The notes under the pieces were generated by a model. It saw only the letters and a list, made by a program, of their open reading frames with translations, ran no database searches and was not told where the DNA came from. This document shows, piece by piece, positions 54,475 to 63,955 of a stretch of DNA of 64,000 nt; positions within the stretch are counted from its first letter, which is position 1; each line of letters begins with the position of its first letter. This DNA comes from a bacterium. GTDB taxonomy: Bacteria > SAR324 > XYD2-FULL-50-16. The position numbers were made by a program, and so were the translations under genes. The stretch spans positions 36,533 through 100,532 of the forward strand of contig JAHJTV010000101.1 of the NCBI GenBank assembly GCA_018829445.1, read 5' to 3'.

Positions 54475-54867
54475 ATGGCCGTATTTGAAAATACCGAGAA
54501 GATGTACACGGTTTTGGGAAGCCTGTTCGAGCATCTATTGGCTGATCCTGCAACGGGGCCTAAATTTGTCGAATCGAAAATCACCATTAAGTTCATTATT
54601 GATGATCCAACCGGAACCATCTGGCTCACTGATGAAGGCAAGGTTATTTGTGGACCTGCTGATATTAAGCCCACAATCCAGATGACACTGAATGGAGATA
54701 CCTGTCATCTGTTTTGGCTTCAACAAATCTCTCTCCCCATTGCATTGGCCAAAGGTAAAATCAAGGCAAAGGGTCCCATGCCCAAGGTGTTAAAACTTCT
54801 TCCCATGCTTAAACCCGCCTATGAAGCTTATCCTGAAATAGCTCGCTCCTTTAATCTGGCTGTTTAA
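54475..54867 (+). CDS. SCP-2 sterol-transfer-domain protein
   Basis: A 130-residue single-domain SCP-2-like protein. Family phrases are IKFIIDDPTGTIWLTDEGKV, PTIQMTLNGDTCHLFWLQ and ALAKGKIKAKGPMPKVLKLL. SCP-2 folds bind sterols, fatty acids or acyl-CoA in a hydrophobic tunnel, so it may present the substrate to the enzymes of this operon. Cytoplasmic; no signal peptide. Confidence 0.88.
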   Translation: MAVFENTEKMYTVLGSLFEHLLADPATGPKFVESKITIKFIIDDPTGTIWLTDEGKVICGPADIKPTIQMTLNGDTCHLFWLQQISLPIALAKGKIKAKGPMPKVLKLLPMLKPAYEAYPEIARSFNLAV

Positions 54868-54947
54868 GTCATGTTTTCAGTGGTTGGGAAACAGCAATAT
54901 GGTTTGTCAATCATTACTCACTTAACCTATTCACACTGGTAGGTATT

Positions 54948-55619
54948 ATGGAAAGAAGCTTAAAACAATTTGAAGCCGACAGGCTGGACGCAGCACGAGT
55001 CGCTGCAAAATTGATTCTGGCATCCGGAACAACATCACCCAGGGTCGGCGGTGTTGGCGAATGTACTATCCACACTTTTGAAGATTCTTGTGACATTGAA
55101 GATATCTGTCAGGAGATGGAGCGCATGGCTGATTTGAAGGAAAACTGGTCGTTTTTTAAGAGAGACGCTGCAATATTGCGAGATGCGGATATCCTGATGA
55201 TTGCCACCTCTCTCAGGTGTGTCGCTGATCCTGCTGATATCAACTGCAATATGTGTGGAAAGCTGGTCTGCGAGTATTTGAAAGAGGAGGAGAAACTGCC
55301 CCCGGAAAATGATATTGCCTTCAGGGGCCCCCTCTGCATCTTTAGGGCTAATAATATTGCTTATGCCATTGATGGTATGATCTCGCAGGCCAGAAACCTC
55401 GGAATCGATTATGGCGTGTATTGGTCTAGTGGAGCCGCTGCCATGAGAATGCGATTGCTACCAAAAAATACCGGGTTTGCGCTGGGCCTTGGCCTGTCGG
55501 TAACCGAGAAAAGTCCGTTCAGGGATATCCCTCTGGATTATGCGGATATCAACCAAAGAACCATGAATGATAGGATTATTCAGCGGCTTTGGCCACAATT
55601 TCGATCCATATACAGTTAA
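54948..55619 (+). CDS. DUF2148 ferredoxin-domain protein, first copy
   Basis: A 223-residue protein of the DUF2148/COG4739 type. Putative Fe-S Cys lie in NCNMCGKLVC (CxxCxxxxC) and RGPLCIF. Other family features are AARVAAKLILASGTTSPRVGG at the N-terminus and ARNLGIDYGVYWSSGAAAM in the middle. Function unknown; a redox or electron-transfer task for the adjoining acyl-CoA dehydrogenase is possible. It is followed by a diverged second copy, so the two may form a heterodimer. Confidence 0.85.
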   Translation: MERSLKQFEADRLDAARVAAKLILASGTTSPRVGGVGECTIHTFEDSCDIEDICQEMERMADLKENWSFFKRDAAILRDADILMIATSLRCVADPADINCNMCGKLVCEYLKEEEKLPPENDIAFRGPLCIFRANNIAYAIDGMISQARNLGIDYGVYWSSGAAAMRMRLLPKNTGFALGLGLSVTEKSPFRDIPLDYADINQRTMNDRIIQRLWPQFRSIYS

Positions 55620-55644
55620 CCCCTTTGAAGATAGAGAGGACTAG

Positions 55645-56295
55645 ATGGCAATTACTGAACTACCTGATTTAATAAACAAGGGTTTGCAGCAAGCTGTGGA
55701 ATTGATGGCTGTGGCAGCCTATAACAGTTATCGATTTAACGATCACAACACTGTTAAAATTATAACAATTGGAAAAGAGGAGATGGAGACAATCGCCGAG
55801 TATTGTTTCTCCCTGGGTGATATGTCACCTTTAGCCGCTAGAGATGGAAGATTTCTGGTTCAATTGATAAAGGAACCCTGCAGTCTTATGATCATCGGTG
55901 ACAAACGGAAATCTCCATTTAACTATGATTGTGGGGCATGCGGATATCGAACTTGCAAGGAGATGAATAAAGCTGAAAAAGTGGAATCCCTGACCGCCAA
56001 TGGCCCCAGTTGCCAATTCAAAAACCTGAATCTGAATATAGCAGCCAATTCTGCAGCCTCTCTGGCGCACCGTTTAGGACTTCACTGTCGCGTTTTCAGC
56101 ACCCTGGCTTTTGCTGCCATGTCACTTGAAATTATTAAAGAAGTTGATCTCGTGACAAGCGTTTCAGTCAGTGCTTCAAAAAAGAATCCCTATTTTGATC
56201 GTCATGAATACTGGACCAAGGAGCACTGGAACGAGACATTCAACAAGGAGTTTCCAACATTCAATCGTGGTTTTATTGGCGCTGTTGAGGAATAG
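55645..56295 (+). CDS. DUF2148 ferredoxin-domain protein, second copy
   Basis: A 216-residue homologue of the preceding protein. Its Cys motif reads DCGACGYRTC, with ANGPSCQFKN later, matching the [4Fe-4S] type binding pattern of DUF2148. NIAANSAASLAHRLGLHCRV parallels the AINDGMISQARNLG region of the first copy. It stands 25 bp behind it and 21 bp before the acyl-CoA synthetase, so it belongs to the operon. No activity is known. Confidence 0.85.
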   Translation: MAITELPDLINKGLQQAVELMAVAAYNSYRFNDHNTVKIITIGKEEMETIAEYCFSLGDMSPLAARDGRFLVQLIKEPCSLMIIGDKRKSPFNYDCGACGYRTCKEMNKAEKVESLTANGPSCQFKNLNLNIAANSAASLAHRLGLHCRVFSTLAFAAMSLEIIKEVDLVTSVSVSASKKNPYFDRHEYWTKEHWNETFNKEFPTFNRGFIGAVEE

Positions 56296-56316
56296 ATTTA
56301 GAGACCAGGAGATTAT

Positions 56317-57924
56317 ATGAGTGCAAAAACCCACCTAAATCAAGCAATTGCATCTCACTTAATAGAGATGAAAGCGGATGAAAAACCTGATAAGGAGATT
56401 CTTGTATTTGAAAATGGAGATTTTGGTGAAGATATTCTTACTTATAAGGATCTTTATGTAAACTCCAATAAAATAGCCCGCCTTTTTTTAGATAATGGAC
56501 TGGTAAAAGGGGATACTTATGCTGTTTTTATGCGCAATCACCCGGAGTTTGTATACTCACTATTGGCTGGCCCGGCTATCGGCGCAATCATGGTTCCGAT
56601 TGATCCCAGGAGTCGGGGGGATCGTCTTCGGTTTTTGCTCGAAAACTCCAAGACCAAGGCTGTTATAGTATCCGGGGAATTGCTGGAAACCCTGAAATCG
56701 ATTTTACCATTGCCAGAATTAAAGCTGATTGCAGTAGCCTATCGGCCGGAGCAGAAAATTGGCGTTATACCTGATTTTCCGGCGCTAAATGAAACACTGG
56801 AAAAGGATAGCTGGGATGTTGTGGAGCAGCAGATTATGGACGTCCGTCATCCGATGGAGATCATTTATACATCCGGCACAACCGGTGATCCCAAAGGTGT
56901 GATGATTCGAAATAATCGGTTTGGCTTATACAATATTCTTACCCGGTTGGTCTGGAAGTATAAACCTTCCGACATCCTCTACAGCGGACTTTCGCTGACC
57001 CATGGTAATGCCCAGGCAGTGACACTTTTCCCGGCTTTAACAACGGGAACAAAGGCTGTACTGAGTTCCAGATTCACCAAGAGCCGGATCTGGGACATTT
57101 GCAGAAAATACAATTGTACCTCCTTCTCTCTGTTGGGAGGCATGATGGCTGGAATCTTCAATGAAGTTCCCAGGGAAAATGATGCAGATAATCCGGTAAA
57201 AACAGTAATCAGCGCCGGAACACCGAATGCCATCTGGGCTGAGTTTGAAAAACGTTTTGACCTCAATATTCTTGAATGGTACGGAGCAGTTGAAGGAGGG
57301 TTCGCCTATAAACCACCCGGAAAAGGTCCCATTGGATCATTCGGCAAACCGTTGCCCGGAATGATGGAGTTTAAGGTCGTTGATGAAAATGACAACGAAC
57401 AGCCTCAGGGGGAGATCGGTGAATTGATCGTGCGAATGATGAGAGGAGAAACCAAGGTAGATTACCTGGGAAAACCGGAAGCCTCGGCTGACAAGACCAA
57501 AGGAGGATGGTTGCGAACCGGCGACATGGTTCATAAGGATAAAGAGGGTTGGTTTTTCTTTGATTTCCGGAAAGGAAGTGAGTTAAGGAAATCTGGTGAT
57601 TTTATCCAGCCTGATCATGTTGAAAGTGTTATGGGACAACTTCCGGAAGTCAGCGAAGTCTGTGTTTTTGGCATACCGTCCGAGTTGGGAGCTCCGGGTG
57701 AAAGCGATCTGGTCGCAGCCATCGTCCCGTTTCCCGGAGTTACTATTGATCCACACTCAATTCTCACTCATTGCAAGAACAAACTGGAACCCAACTTTAT
57801 TCCCCTATATTTGCAGGTAGTTGTGGAAATCCCCAAAACAATATCAGAGAAGGCCCTGGATAGGGTTTTAAGAGTAGAGTTCAAACCGGACGGTGACAAT
57901 GTAATTAGACTGGACCGACTTTGA
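56317..57924 (+). CDS. AMP-forming acyl-CoA synthetase
   Basis: A 535-residue acyl-adenylate/CoA ligase that would activate a carboxylic acid for beta-oxidation. Motifs: YTSGTTGDPKGVMI (P-loop), LSLTHGNAQA, WYGAVEGGF (adenine binding), GGWLRTGDMVHKD and, near the end, PKTISEKALDRVLR with the catalytic Lys. Length is normal for the family. It resembles caiC-like and steroid/long-chain acid ligases, but the substrate cannot be read from sequence. Confidence 0.92.
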   Translation: MSAKTHLNQAIASHLIEMKADEKPDKEILVFENGDFGEDILTYKDLYVNSNKIARLFLDNGLVKGDTYAVFMRNHPEFVYSLLAGPAIGAIMVPIDPRSRGDRLRFLLENSKTKAVIVSGELLETLKSILPLPELKLIAVAYRPEQKIGVIPDFPALNETLEKDSWDVVEQQIMDVRHPMEIIYTSGTTGDPKGVMIRNNRFGLYNILTRLVWKYKPSDILYSGLSLTHGNAQAVTLFPALTTGTKAVLSSRFTKSRIWDICRKYNCTSFSLLGGMMAGIFNEVPRENDADNPVKTVISAGTPNAIWAEFEKRFDLNILEWYGAVEGGFAYKPPGKGPIGSFGKPLPGMMEFKVVDENDNEQPQGEIGELIVRMMRGETKVDYLGKPEASADKTKGGWLRTGDMVHKDKEGWFFFDFRKGSELRKSGDFIQPDHVESVMGQLPEVSEVCVFGIPSELGAPGESDLVAAIVPFPGVTIDPHSILTHCKNKLEPNFIPLYLQVVVEIPKTISEKALDRVLRVEFKPDGDNVIRLDRL

Positions 57925-57971
57925 ACCCGTTATGATACCAAACGATTTAATACATAATTGAGGGAGTATCA

Positions 57972-59195
57972 ATGGCATTATATCAAGAGCTAAACCTTGA
58001 GCTGACAGCTGAACAGGAAGCAATCAGGGAGGAAACCCATAAGTTCAGTAAGGAAATTCTAAGACCTGCCAGCATTGAATTGGATAAACTGGAAGCCCCG
58101 GAAGCAGTTATTAAAAACCCTCTTTTCTGGGATACCATGAAAAAAGGCTATAAGCTGGGCTATCATACTATTTTTCTCCCGGATACATGGGGAGGTATCG
58201 GATTGGATCCACTGGAGGTTCACATTGTGTTGGAAGAGTTGGGATGGGGAAGCGTTGATTTCACAATTGGTTTGGGAGTGGCTAGTTTCCCAGCCTTTTT
58301 CTCTTCTTTGCTGCCTTCAGACCGACTAGTTGAGGATATTATTATCCCCTTTTGTGGAAATGAAGATGCCTCCATTGTCGGTTGTTGGGGAATAACTGAA
58401 CCGGATCATGGGACAGACACACTCTGCCCGGGAACACCGGAATTCAAAGATTCAAGGATAACCGGTCAGACAACCGCCTACTTGGAAGGTGACGAATGGG
58501 TAATTGAGGGGCAAAAATCAGCCTGGGTATCCAATGGTACCATAGCAACCCACAGCCTAGTTTTCCTGACCATCGATCCCTCCATGGGAATGTCAGGAGG
58601 CGGTATTGCCATTGTTCCCCTTGATTTGCCCGGTGTAAAAAAAGGAAGGCCACTAAATAAAATGGGACAAAGAGCCTTGAACCAGGGAGAAATCTATTTT
58701 GATAAGGTTCGAATTCCCAAAGACTATATGCTGGTTGATCCCGAGAGTTATGAGATGATGCTGGACATCACCCTCTCAACAGCAAATGCATCCATGGGAG
58801 CGATCTTTACGGGGTTGGCCAGGGCTGCTTATGAAGAAGCCCTGGGTTATGCAAAAAAACGGGTACAAGGCGGTAAACCTTTGTTCGAACACCAGATCAT
58901 TAAACACAAACTGTTTAATATGTTTATGAAAATTGAAGCTGCCAGACAACTTTCCAGGGCAGCCATTGTTTACAACATGAATAACACCCCCCCTTTAACT
59001 CAGTATTCAATTGCATCTAAGGTGTTTTGCACCAATACGGCATTTGAAGTCTGCAGTGAAGCAGTCCAGATTTTTGGCGGAAACGGAGTGAGCAGGGAAT
59101 ACTCCATCGAAAAGTTTTTCCGCGATGCCAGAGCAGGAATGATTGAAGATGGAGCCAACGACAGTCTGATGGTAACTGCGGCTCATCAATTGTGA
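57972..59195 (+). CDS. Acyl-CoA dehydrogenase
   Basis: A 407-residue flavoprotein of the acyl-CoA dehydrogenase family that would introduce the alpha-beta double bond. Features: LTAEQEAIREETHKF at the start, CWGITEPDHGTD (flavin loop, GWGxTEP-like), EGQKSAWVSNG, QIFGGNGVSREYSIEKFFRD, and the putative catalytic Glu in MIEDGAND. It has no leader peptide. AGGGAGTATCA precedes the start. With the ligase and thiolase it covers two of the beta-oxidation steps; hydratase and hydroxyacyl-CoA dehydrogenase are not encoded here. Confidence 0.93.
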   Translation: MALYQELNLELTAEQEAIREETHKFSKEILRPASIELDKLEAPEAVIKNPLFWDTMKKGYKLGYHTIFLPDTWGGIGLDPLEVHIVLEELGWGSVDFTIGLGVASFPAFFSSLLPSDRLVEDIIIPFCGNEDASIVGCWGITEPDHGTDTLCPGTPEFKDSRITGQTTAYLEGDEWVIEGQKSAWVSNGTIATHSLVFLTIDPSMGMSGGGIAIVPLDLPGVKKGRPLNKMGQRALNQGEIYFDKVRIPKDYMLVDPESYEMMLDITLSTANASMGAIFTGLARAAYEEALGYAKKRVQGGKPLFEHQIIKHKLFNMFMKIEAARQLSRAAIVYNMNNTPPLTQYSIASKVFCTNTAFEVCSEAVQIFGGNGVSREYSIEKFFRDARAGMIEDGANDSLMVTAAHQL

Positions 59196-59365
59196 GACAG
59201 CTTTTAGCGGTTAGCTTATTGGGACTTGCGGGGAGGGTAAAAGAGACCATTTGGAGGAACTTTTACCAACTTCTTTACTGGAACTGTCAATAGAGTTAAT
59301 GGCTGAAAAGCTGAAACTCTATTCTAAAAACTAATACCAGGATAATACTGTGAAAAGGTAAATAA

Positions 59366-60604
59366 ATGACAGATGTTTACATTATCGGATTGGGAATGAT
59401 CCGGTTTAAAAAATACCCAAATCGGGGTGTTCGTGATATGGCGCAGGAGGTGACCCGGATGGCGCTGGAGGATGCAAGATTAAAGAAAGAGTTGATCCAG
59501 GCTGCATTCTTTTCCAACACCTTCTGGGGGATGTTTTCAAACCAGCATTCTATCAGGGGACAAGTTATCCTCAGATCCATGGGAATAGAAGCGATTCCCG
59601 TTACCAATGTTGAAAATGCCTGTGCTGGCGCTTCTACAGCATTGCATCTTGCTTATACCGGAGTGAAAGCGGGAATGTATGACGTAGCTTTGGCGATCGG
59701 TTCTGAAAAGATTACCAATCCGGATAAGATGTTATCTTTAACCGCATATGCCTCCTGCATGGATGTTGATAATTTTGAGAATCATCTCAACATGATGATG
59801 GAGCTGAATAAAACCTTTAAAATAGATATCCCGGAAGACCAATCGCCACCTGGTTCTGATCGCAGCATCTTTATGGATGCGTATGCCATGGGAGCAAAGT
59901 GGCATATGAATAAGTACGGCTCTACCCAGAAACAGCTTGCTGCCATTTGTGCTAAAAACCATTGGCATGGATCGTTAAATCCCATGGCCCAGTATCAGAC
60001 AAACATGACGGTTGAAGAGGTCCTGGCCGATAGGCTCGTGGCTTACCCTCTTACCCGTTCAATGTGCGCACCCATAGGTGATGGAGCTGCAGCTGTTGTT
60101 GTTTGTTCGGAAGAATATCTAAAAAAACTATCCCGGGTTAATCCTGTAAAAATTCTGGCATCTGTACTTGGAACCGGCACAGACAGAGATCTTGATGGGG
60201 AAGATATTGGTGAAAGGCTGGCAAAGCAGGCTTACAACATTGCCGGAATCGGACCTCAGGATATTGATCTGGCAGAACTGCACGATGCAACCTCTTATGG
60301 CGAACTGCATCAAACTGAAGCCATGGGATTCTGCCCTCTGGGAGAAGGCGGTCCCTATGCGGAATCAGGCGCTACAAAACTGGGAGGTAAACAACCCATC
60401 AATACCAGCGGTGGACTGGAATGTCGTGGGCATCCCATAGGTGCATCCGGGCTCGCCCAAATCTATGAATTGGGTATCCAGCTTCGAGGTGAAGCCGGAA
60501 AGCGACAGGTGGAAAATGCCCGCCTGGGATTAGCCGAGAACGGTGGAGGAAATATAGGAGTAGAAGAAGCAGCCATGTGCATTCATTTACTGGAAAAGGT
60601 CTGA
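59366..60604 (+). CDS. SCP-x-type thiolase
   Basis: A 412-residue thiolase of the SCP-x/lipid-transfer type. The nucleophilic Cys is in VENACAGASTAL, the catalytic His region is AELHDATSYGELHQTEAMG, and the C-terminal motif CRGHPIGASGLAQ is complete. This subgroup often cleaves branched or steroid-side-chain beta-keto acyl-CoA. Together with the SCP-2 protein at the start of the operon it points to a bulky hydrophobic substrate. A 170-bp gap separates it from the dehydrogenase, and a hairpin follows. Confidence 0.92.
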   Translation: MTDVYIIGLGMIRFKKYPNRGVRDMAQEVTRMALEDARLKKELIQAAFFSNTFWGMFSNQHSIRGQVILRSMGIEAIPVTNVENACAGASTALHLAYTGVKAGMYDVALAIGSEKITNPDKMLSLTAYASCMDVDNFENHLNMMMELNKTFKIDIPEDQSPPGSDRSIFMDAYAMGAKWHMNKYGSTQKQLAAICAKNHWHGSLNPMAQYQTNMTVEEVLADRLVAYPLTRSMCAPIGDGAAAVVVCSEEYLKKLSRVNPVKILASVLGTGTDRDLDGEDIGERLAKQAYNIAGIGPQDIDLAELHDATSYGELHQTEAMGFCPLGEGGPYAESGATKLGGKQPINTSGGLECRGHPIGASGLAQIYELGIQLRGEAGKRQVENARLGLAENGGGNIGVEEAAMCIHLLEKV

Positions 60605-61024
60605 TTGCCCTGCAAATATAATGCACCAGAGAAGTTATTTCCAACAGGGAATATGTTCTTTTGCTACGTATACCCTAATTTGGAAATAACGTCTCTGGAT
60701 AACCATAATTAACTAATTTATCAGTGGTTTCGCTCTGATACCAGCTGGGAAAAAAGCAGTTCGCTGTTCATACAATTTAATGATTTATCTATGAAATCCA
60801 CACCATTTCTTTGATCTGTTTCTATGAAGTTACAGCACACCAATTGAAGCGACCAGGATAGTTGACAACCGTTTTTCTCTTCACTTTTCTCTCTCAAACA
60901 GTCATAACACAAGTGAAACCGCTACACATCTTATCGATAAAGGCAGTTCTTTTGCATTACTTGCAGGCTGAGTCTATATAAGTCAGACAATGAACCTTTT
61001 TATCGGCGATAATTACTTAATAAA
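60605..61024. other. Intergenic region with long hairpin
   Basis: About 420 bp after the thiolase gene. It holds the hairpin at 60626-60698; a 63-codon minus ORF (60721-60912) is Cys-rich but has no ribosome binding site and is not called. The promoter of the phosphate transporter must be near 60950-61030. Confidence 0.45.
60626..60698 (+). terminator. Long hairpin after the thiolase gene
   Basis: CCAGAGAAGTTATTTCCAA pairs with TTGGAAATAACGTCTCTGG at 18 of 19 positions, and inner AGGG...CCCT extends it. No T-run follows. It probably ends or stabilises the operon transcript, and is the strongest structure in this region. Confidence 0.6.
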
Positions 61025-61036
61025 GTGGATGGGCAA

Positions 61037-62806
61037 ATGACAAAGAAAGTTTTGCAACATAAGAAAATCAAACTGTTTTTGTTTGTATCTCTTTTTGGTT
61101 TTTATGAAATGCTTTATGCAGGAACTGACGAAACTGCGATCTCCTGGAGTATGCTGATAATTGGATTGGTCGGTGGACTGGCTCTGTTTCTTTATGGCAT
61201 GGAGTTGATGAGCGAAGGGATGACAAAAACCGCCGGTAATAAAATGCGGAATATTCTGGCAATTCTCACCAAAAATCGCGTGATCGGCTTGTTTTGCGGT
61301 GCTTTCGTGACCATGGTTATTCAATCCAGCAGCGCCACAACGGTTATGCTGGTAAGCTTTGTCCAAGCCAACTTGATGACATTTGTGCAAGCGATGGGTG
61401 TTATCCTGGGTGCAGGGATTGGAACAACCATCACAGCTCAGATGATCGCTTTCAAATTGACCGATTATGCCCTGTTGATGATTGCCATCGGGTTTTTGAT
61501 CAGGCTCCTGGGGAAAACACCAACTACTCGGAATATCGGTGAGGCTGTTCTGGGATTTGGCATCCTGTTTTTCGGAATGAAAATGATGAGCGATGCCATG
61601 AAACCGCTGAGAACCTACACCGCTTTTATTGATCTGCTCCGAGGACTTGAAAATCCGTTTTTGGGTATATTAGTTGGAGCGCTTTTTACTGCATTAATTC
61701 AAAGCAGCAGCGCTTTTACAGGAATCCTGATCGTCCTGGCCCAGCAGAATCTGATCACGCTGGAAGCCGGAATTCCAATGGTGCTGGGGGCCAATATTGG
61801 CACCTGCGTTACGGCTTGCCTTGCCAGCATTGGTACCAGTCGGGAAGCAAAACGGGTGGCCCTGGCCCATGTCATCTTCAGGATTTCGGGGGTACTTTTA
61901 TTCATGTTCTGGATACCTACCTTTGCCAACATAGTTCATGCACTGGCTGAGTCTTTCGGCTCGGGTCCTGCCCGTCAGATTGCCAACGCCCATACTATCT
62001 TTAATGTGAGTCTGGCGTTGGTTTTTCTACCGTTTACCGAGCTTTTTGCCAAGTTGGTTACAAAAATACTGCCGGATGAAAAGGTTGATAAGGATCTCGC
62101 TATCGTCACCTGGCACCTGGATGAAAACTTCATTACCACGCCTGCCCTGGCCCTTGATCTTGCCAGAACCGAAATTTCGAGAATGGCAAAACTGCTATGG
62201 CGGATGCTGGATGTTGTCATGATCCCTTTCATGACAAAGGAACCGCGCCGTGACAAGTATTTCCCCCAGCTCTCCTTACAGGGAGGTATTGACATGAGGG
62301 AAACGAAACTTGACTTTCTGGAGGAAAAAATCCGGGAGTTTCTTATCAAGGTCTCCAGATATGAATTGTCCGATGATCAGGCCAATGAGATATTTTCAAT
62401 GATCTCCATTGCCAATGATATTGAAACCATCGGCGATTTAATTCACCGAAATATAGTCCCGTTGATCAGCAAAAAACATTTGCTGGAAGGAGACTTCTCC
62501 GAGGCCGGTAAAGAGGAACTGCACATATACCACACCAAGGTCTGTACTCAGATAGAACTGTTGGAGCAATCATTTGCCGAGCTTGATCTGTCAAAAGCCA
62601 AACAGATTATGGATGAAGAAAGAAAATACCTGGATCTGGAATTGCAGTACGAAGCCAGACACCTTGAACGCCTGGTACAGCAGGATAAAAATACCAGTGA
62701 GACCCATGAAGTTCACACCGAACTCATGGATCTTATGAAGCAGATTGTTGTCTATACCAGCAATATTGCCAAAACATTCTATGCCGCCAGAAACAATATC
62801 AAATAA
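61037..62806 (+). CDS. Na/Pi cotransporter family protein with PhoU-like tail
   Basis: A 589-residue protein with a hydrophobic transporter part (about residues 30-335) and a cytoplasmic PhoU-like helical part (about 370-589). The paired QSSSATT and QSSSAFT motifs are the hallmark of the Na/Pi (PF02690) family, and GLFLYGMELMSEG-type sequence is present near the start. It imports phosphate with sodium, or exports it. I chose the ATG at 61037; a GTG at 61025 in frame is the alternative. It is a single-gene unit. Confidence 0.92.
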   Translation: MTKKVLQHKKIKLFLFVSLFGFYEMLYAGTDETAISWSMLIIGLVGGLALFLYGMELMSEGMTKTAGNKMRNILAILTKNRVIGLFCGAFVTMVIQSSSATTVMLVSFVQANLMTFVQAMGVILGAGIGTTITAQMIAFKLTDYALLMIAIGFLIRLLGKTPTTRNIGEAVLGFGILFFGMKMMSDAMKPLRTYTAFIDLLRGLENPFLGILVGALFTALIQSSSAFTGILIVLAQQNLITLEAGIPMVLGANIGTCVTACLASIGTSREAKRVALAHVIFRISGVLLFMFWIPTFANIVHALAESFGSGPARQIANAHTIFNVSLALVFLPFTELFAKLVTKILPDEKVDKDLAIVTWHLDENFITTPALALDLARTEISRMAKLLWRMLDVVMIPFMTKEPRRDKYFPQLSLQGGIDMRETKLDFLEEKIREFLIKVSRYELSDDQANEIFSMISIANDIETIGDLIHRNIVPLISKKHLLEGDFSEAGKEELHIYHTKVCTQIELLEQSFAELDLSKAKQIMDEERKYLDLELQYEARHLERLVQQDKNTSETHEVHTELMDLMKQIVVYTSNIAKTFYAARNNIK

Positions 62807-62886
62807 AACAGGTGGGAAATCGATGCTGTTTTCCGGTAGTGTTCTGATCAAAGTATCGCCGGATATGTTTCAATGCTTGGCAGCTC

Positions 62887-63792
62887 CTAGCGGATATAAG
62901 TCAACCAGTTGGCGAGTTTTGGGTTCTTTCCGTTGTAGATGCGGTTCATGCCGCCGGCAATCTTTCTGGTAACCGGCCCCGGGCATGAAATCCCAAGTGT
63001 CTTGCCATCAATCGACCGGATGGGTTGAATGTGTTTCAGGCTTACCGAGAAAAAGGCTTCATCCATGGAAAACAATTCACCGGGGAGTGTGTCAACCTCT
63101 TCAACAGGCTGTCCCAGATCGTTTGCCAGTTCAATAACAGCCATGCGGGTGATGCCCTTTAATACGTTTTCAATCCTGGCTGTTTTTAAAACCCCATCTT
63201 TTACAAAAAAAACACTGGCAGCGGCACTTTCTGCAACAAACCCGTTGGTGTCGATATTGATCACATCCGCATAACCCTTTTTCCTGACTTCAGCCGTAGC
63301 CAGGTATCCGTTAACATAACTTCCACAGACTTTGGCATGTAAGGGCATGGTTTCAGGATGAAGCTTCCTGACCGTTGATATGCCAACGTCCGTTGGCGCT
63401 GATAGATTATCCTGCTTGATACCAAAGGTTGCAAAGTCTACACAGAAGATAGCCAGATGGACTTCCGGGTTTTGAGGGAAAACATCAAATTCAATCCCAG
63501 GATAGTAGGCGAACAGTTTGGTTGCTCCATGGGAGACTTCATTCCTTCTAGCCGCTTCAATACAGGCGGCCATTATCTCATCCCGACCTAGAGGAAGATC
63601 CATATAAACCAGCTCAGCGGAGATCAAAAAACGGTCGATATGCTCTTTCAAACCGAAAAAGGCAGGACCTTTTTCGGCAGCAACCACATCCATCACTTCA
63701 AAAATGGCAGATCCCCTGCCGAAACTGTGAGACAGAATACTGACGTTAGCCTGATCCCAGCCCTTGAATTCACCGTTTATCCATGCTTCCAT
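62887..63792 (-). CDS. Class IV aminotransferase (branched-chain type)
   Basis: A 301-residue PLP enzyme of fold type IV, as in IlvE and D-amino-acid aminotransferases. Features: WINGEFKGWDQANVSILSHS and GRGSAIFEVM near the N-terminus, HAKVCGSYVNGYLA with the PLP Lys, VAESAAASVFFVKDG and NVLKGITRMAVIELA. It would interconvert a 2-oxoacid and an amino acid; the 2-oxoacid oxidoreductase at 5.3 kb is too far to infer a link. The gene is single and convergent with the transporter. Confidence 0.9.
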   Translation of the reverse strand: MEAWINGEFKGWDQANVSILSHSFGRGSAIFEVMDVVAAEKGPAFFGLKEHIDRFLISAELVYMDLPLGRDEIMAACIEAARRNEVSHGATKLFAYYPGIEFDVFPQNPEVHLAIFCVDFATFGIKQDNLSAPTDVGISTVRKLHPETMPLHAKVCGSYVNGYLATAEVRKKGYADVINIDTNGFVAESAAASVFFVKDGVLKTARIENVLKGITRMAVIELANDLGQPVEEVDTLPGELFSMDEAFFSVSLKHIQPIRSIDGKTLGISCPGPVTRKIAGGMNRIYNGKNPKLANWLTYIR

Positions 63793-63882
63793 TTTTATCC
63801 TTTTATATCTCGGTTACAGTTACAAAACAGATCGATAGTGTTTACCCTTTCTTCTTATATAACTTGAGAGTTTAGGTTTCTC

Positions 63883-63955
63883 TGTCATGCCGGACTTGAT
63901 CCGGCATCCAGCGTTTTGAAATAATTATGGATTCCGTATCGAGCACGGAATGACA
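63883..63955. repeat. Dispersed palindromic repeat, copy 3
   Basis: A 73-bp element with the left arm TGTCATGCCGGACTTGATCC and the right arm ATTCCGTATCGAGCACGGAA then TGACA. It matches the copies at 3126 and 37272. The right arm has diverged. Confidence 0.85.

Noticed and set aside
60721..60912. Cys-rich 63-codon minus-strand ORF
   Set aside because: No ribosome binding site; Cys spacing fits no metal-binding pattern.
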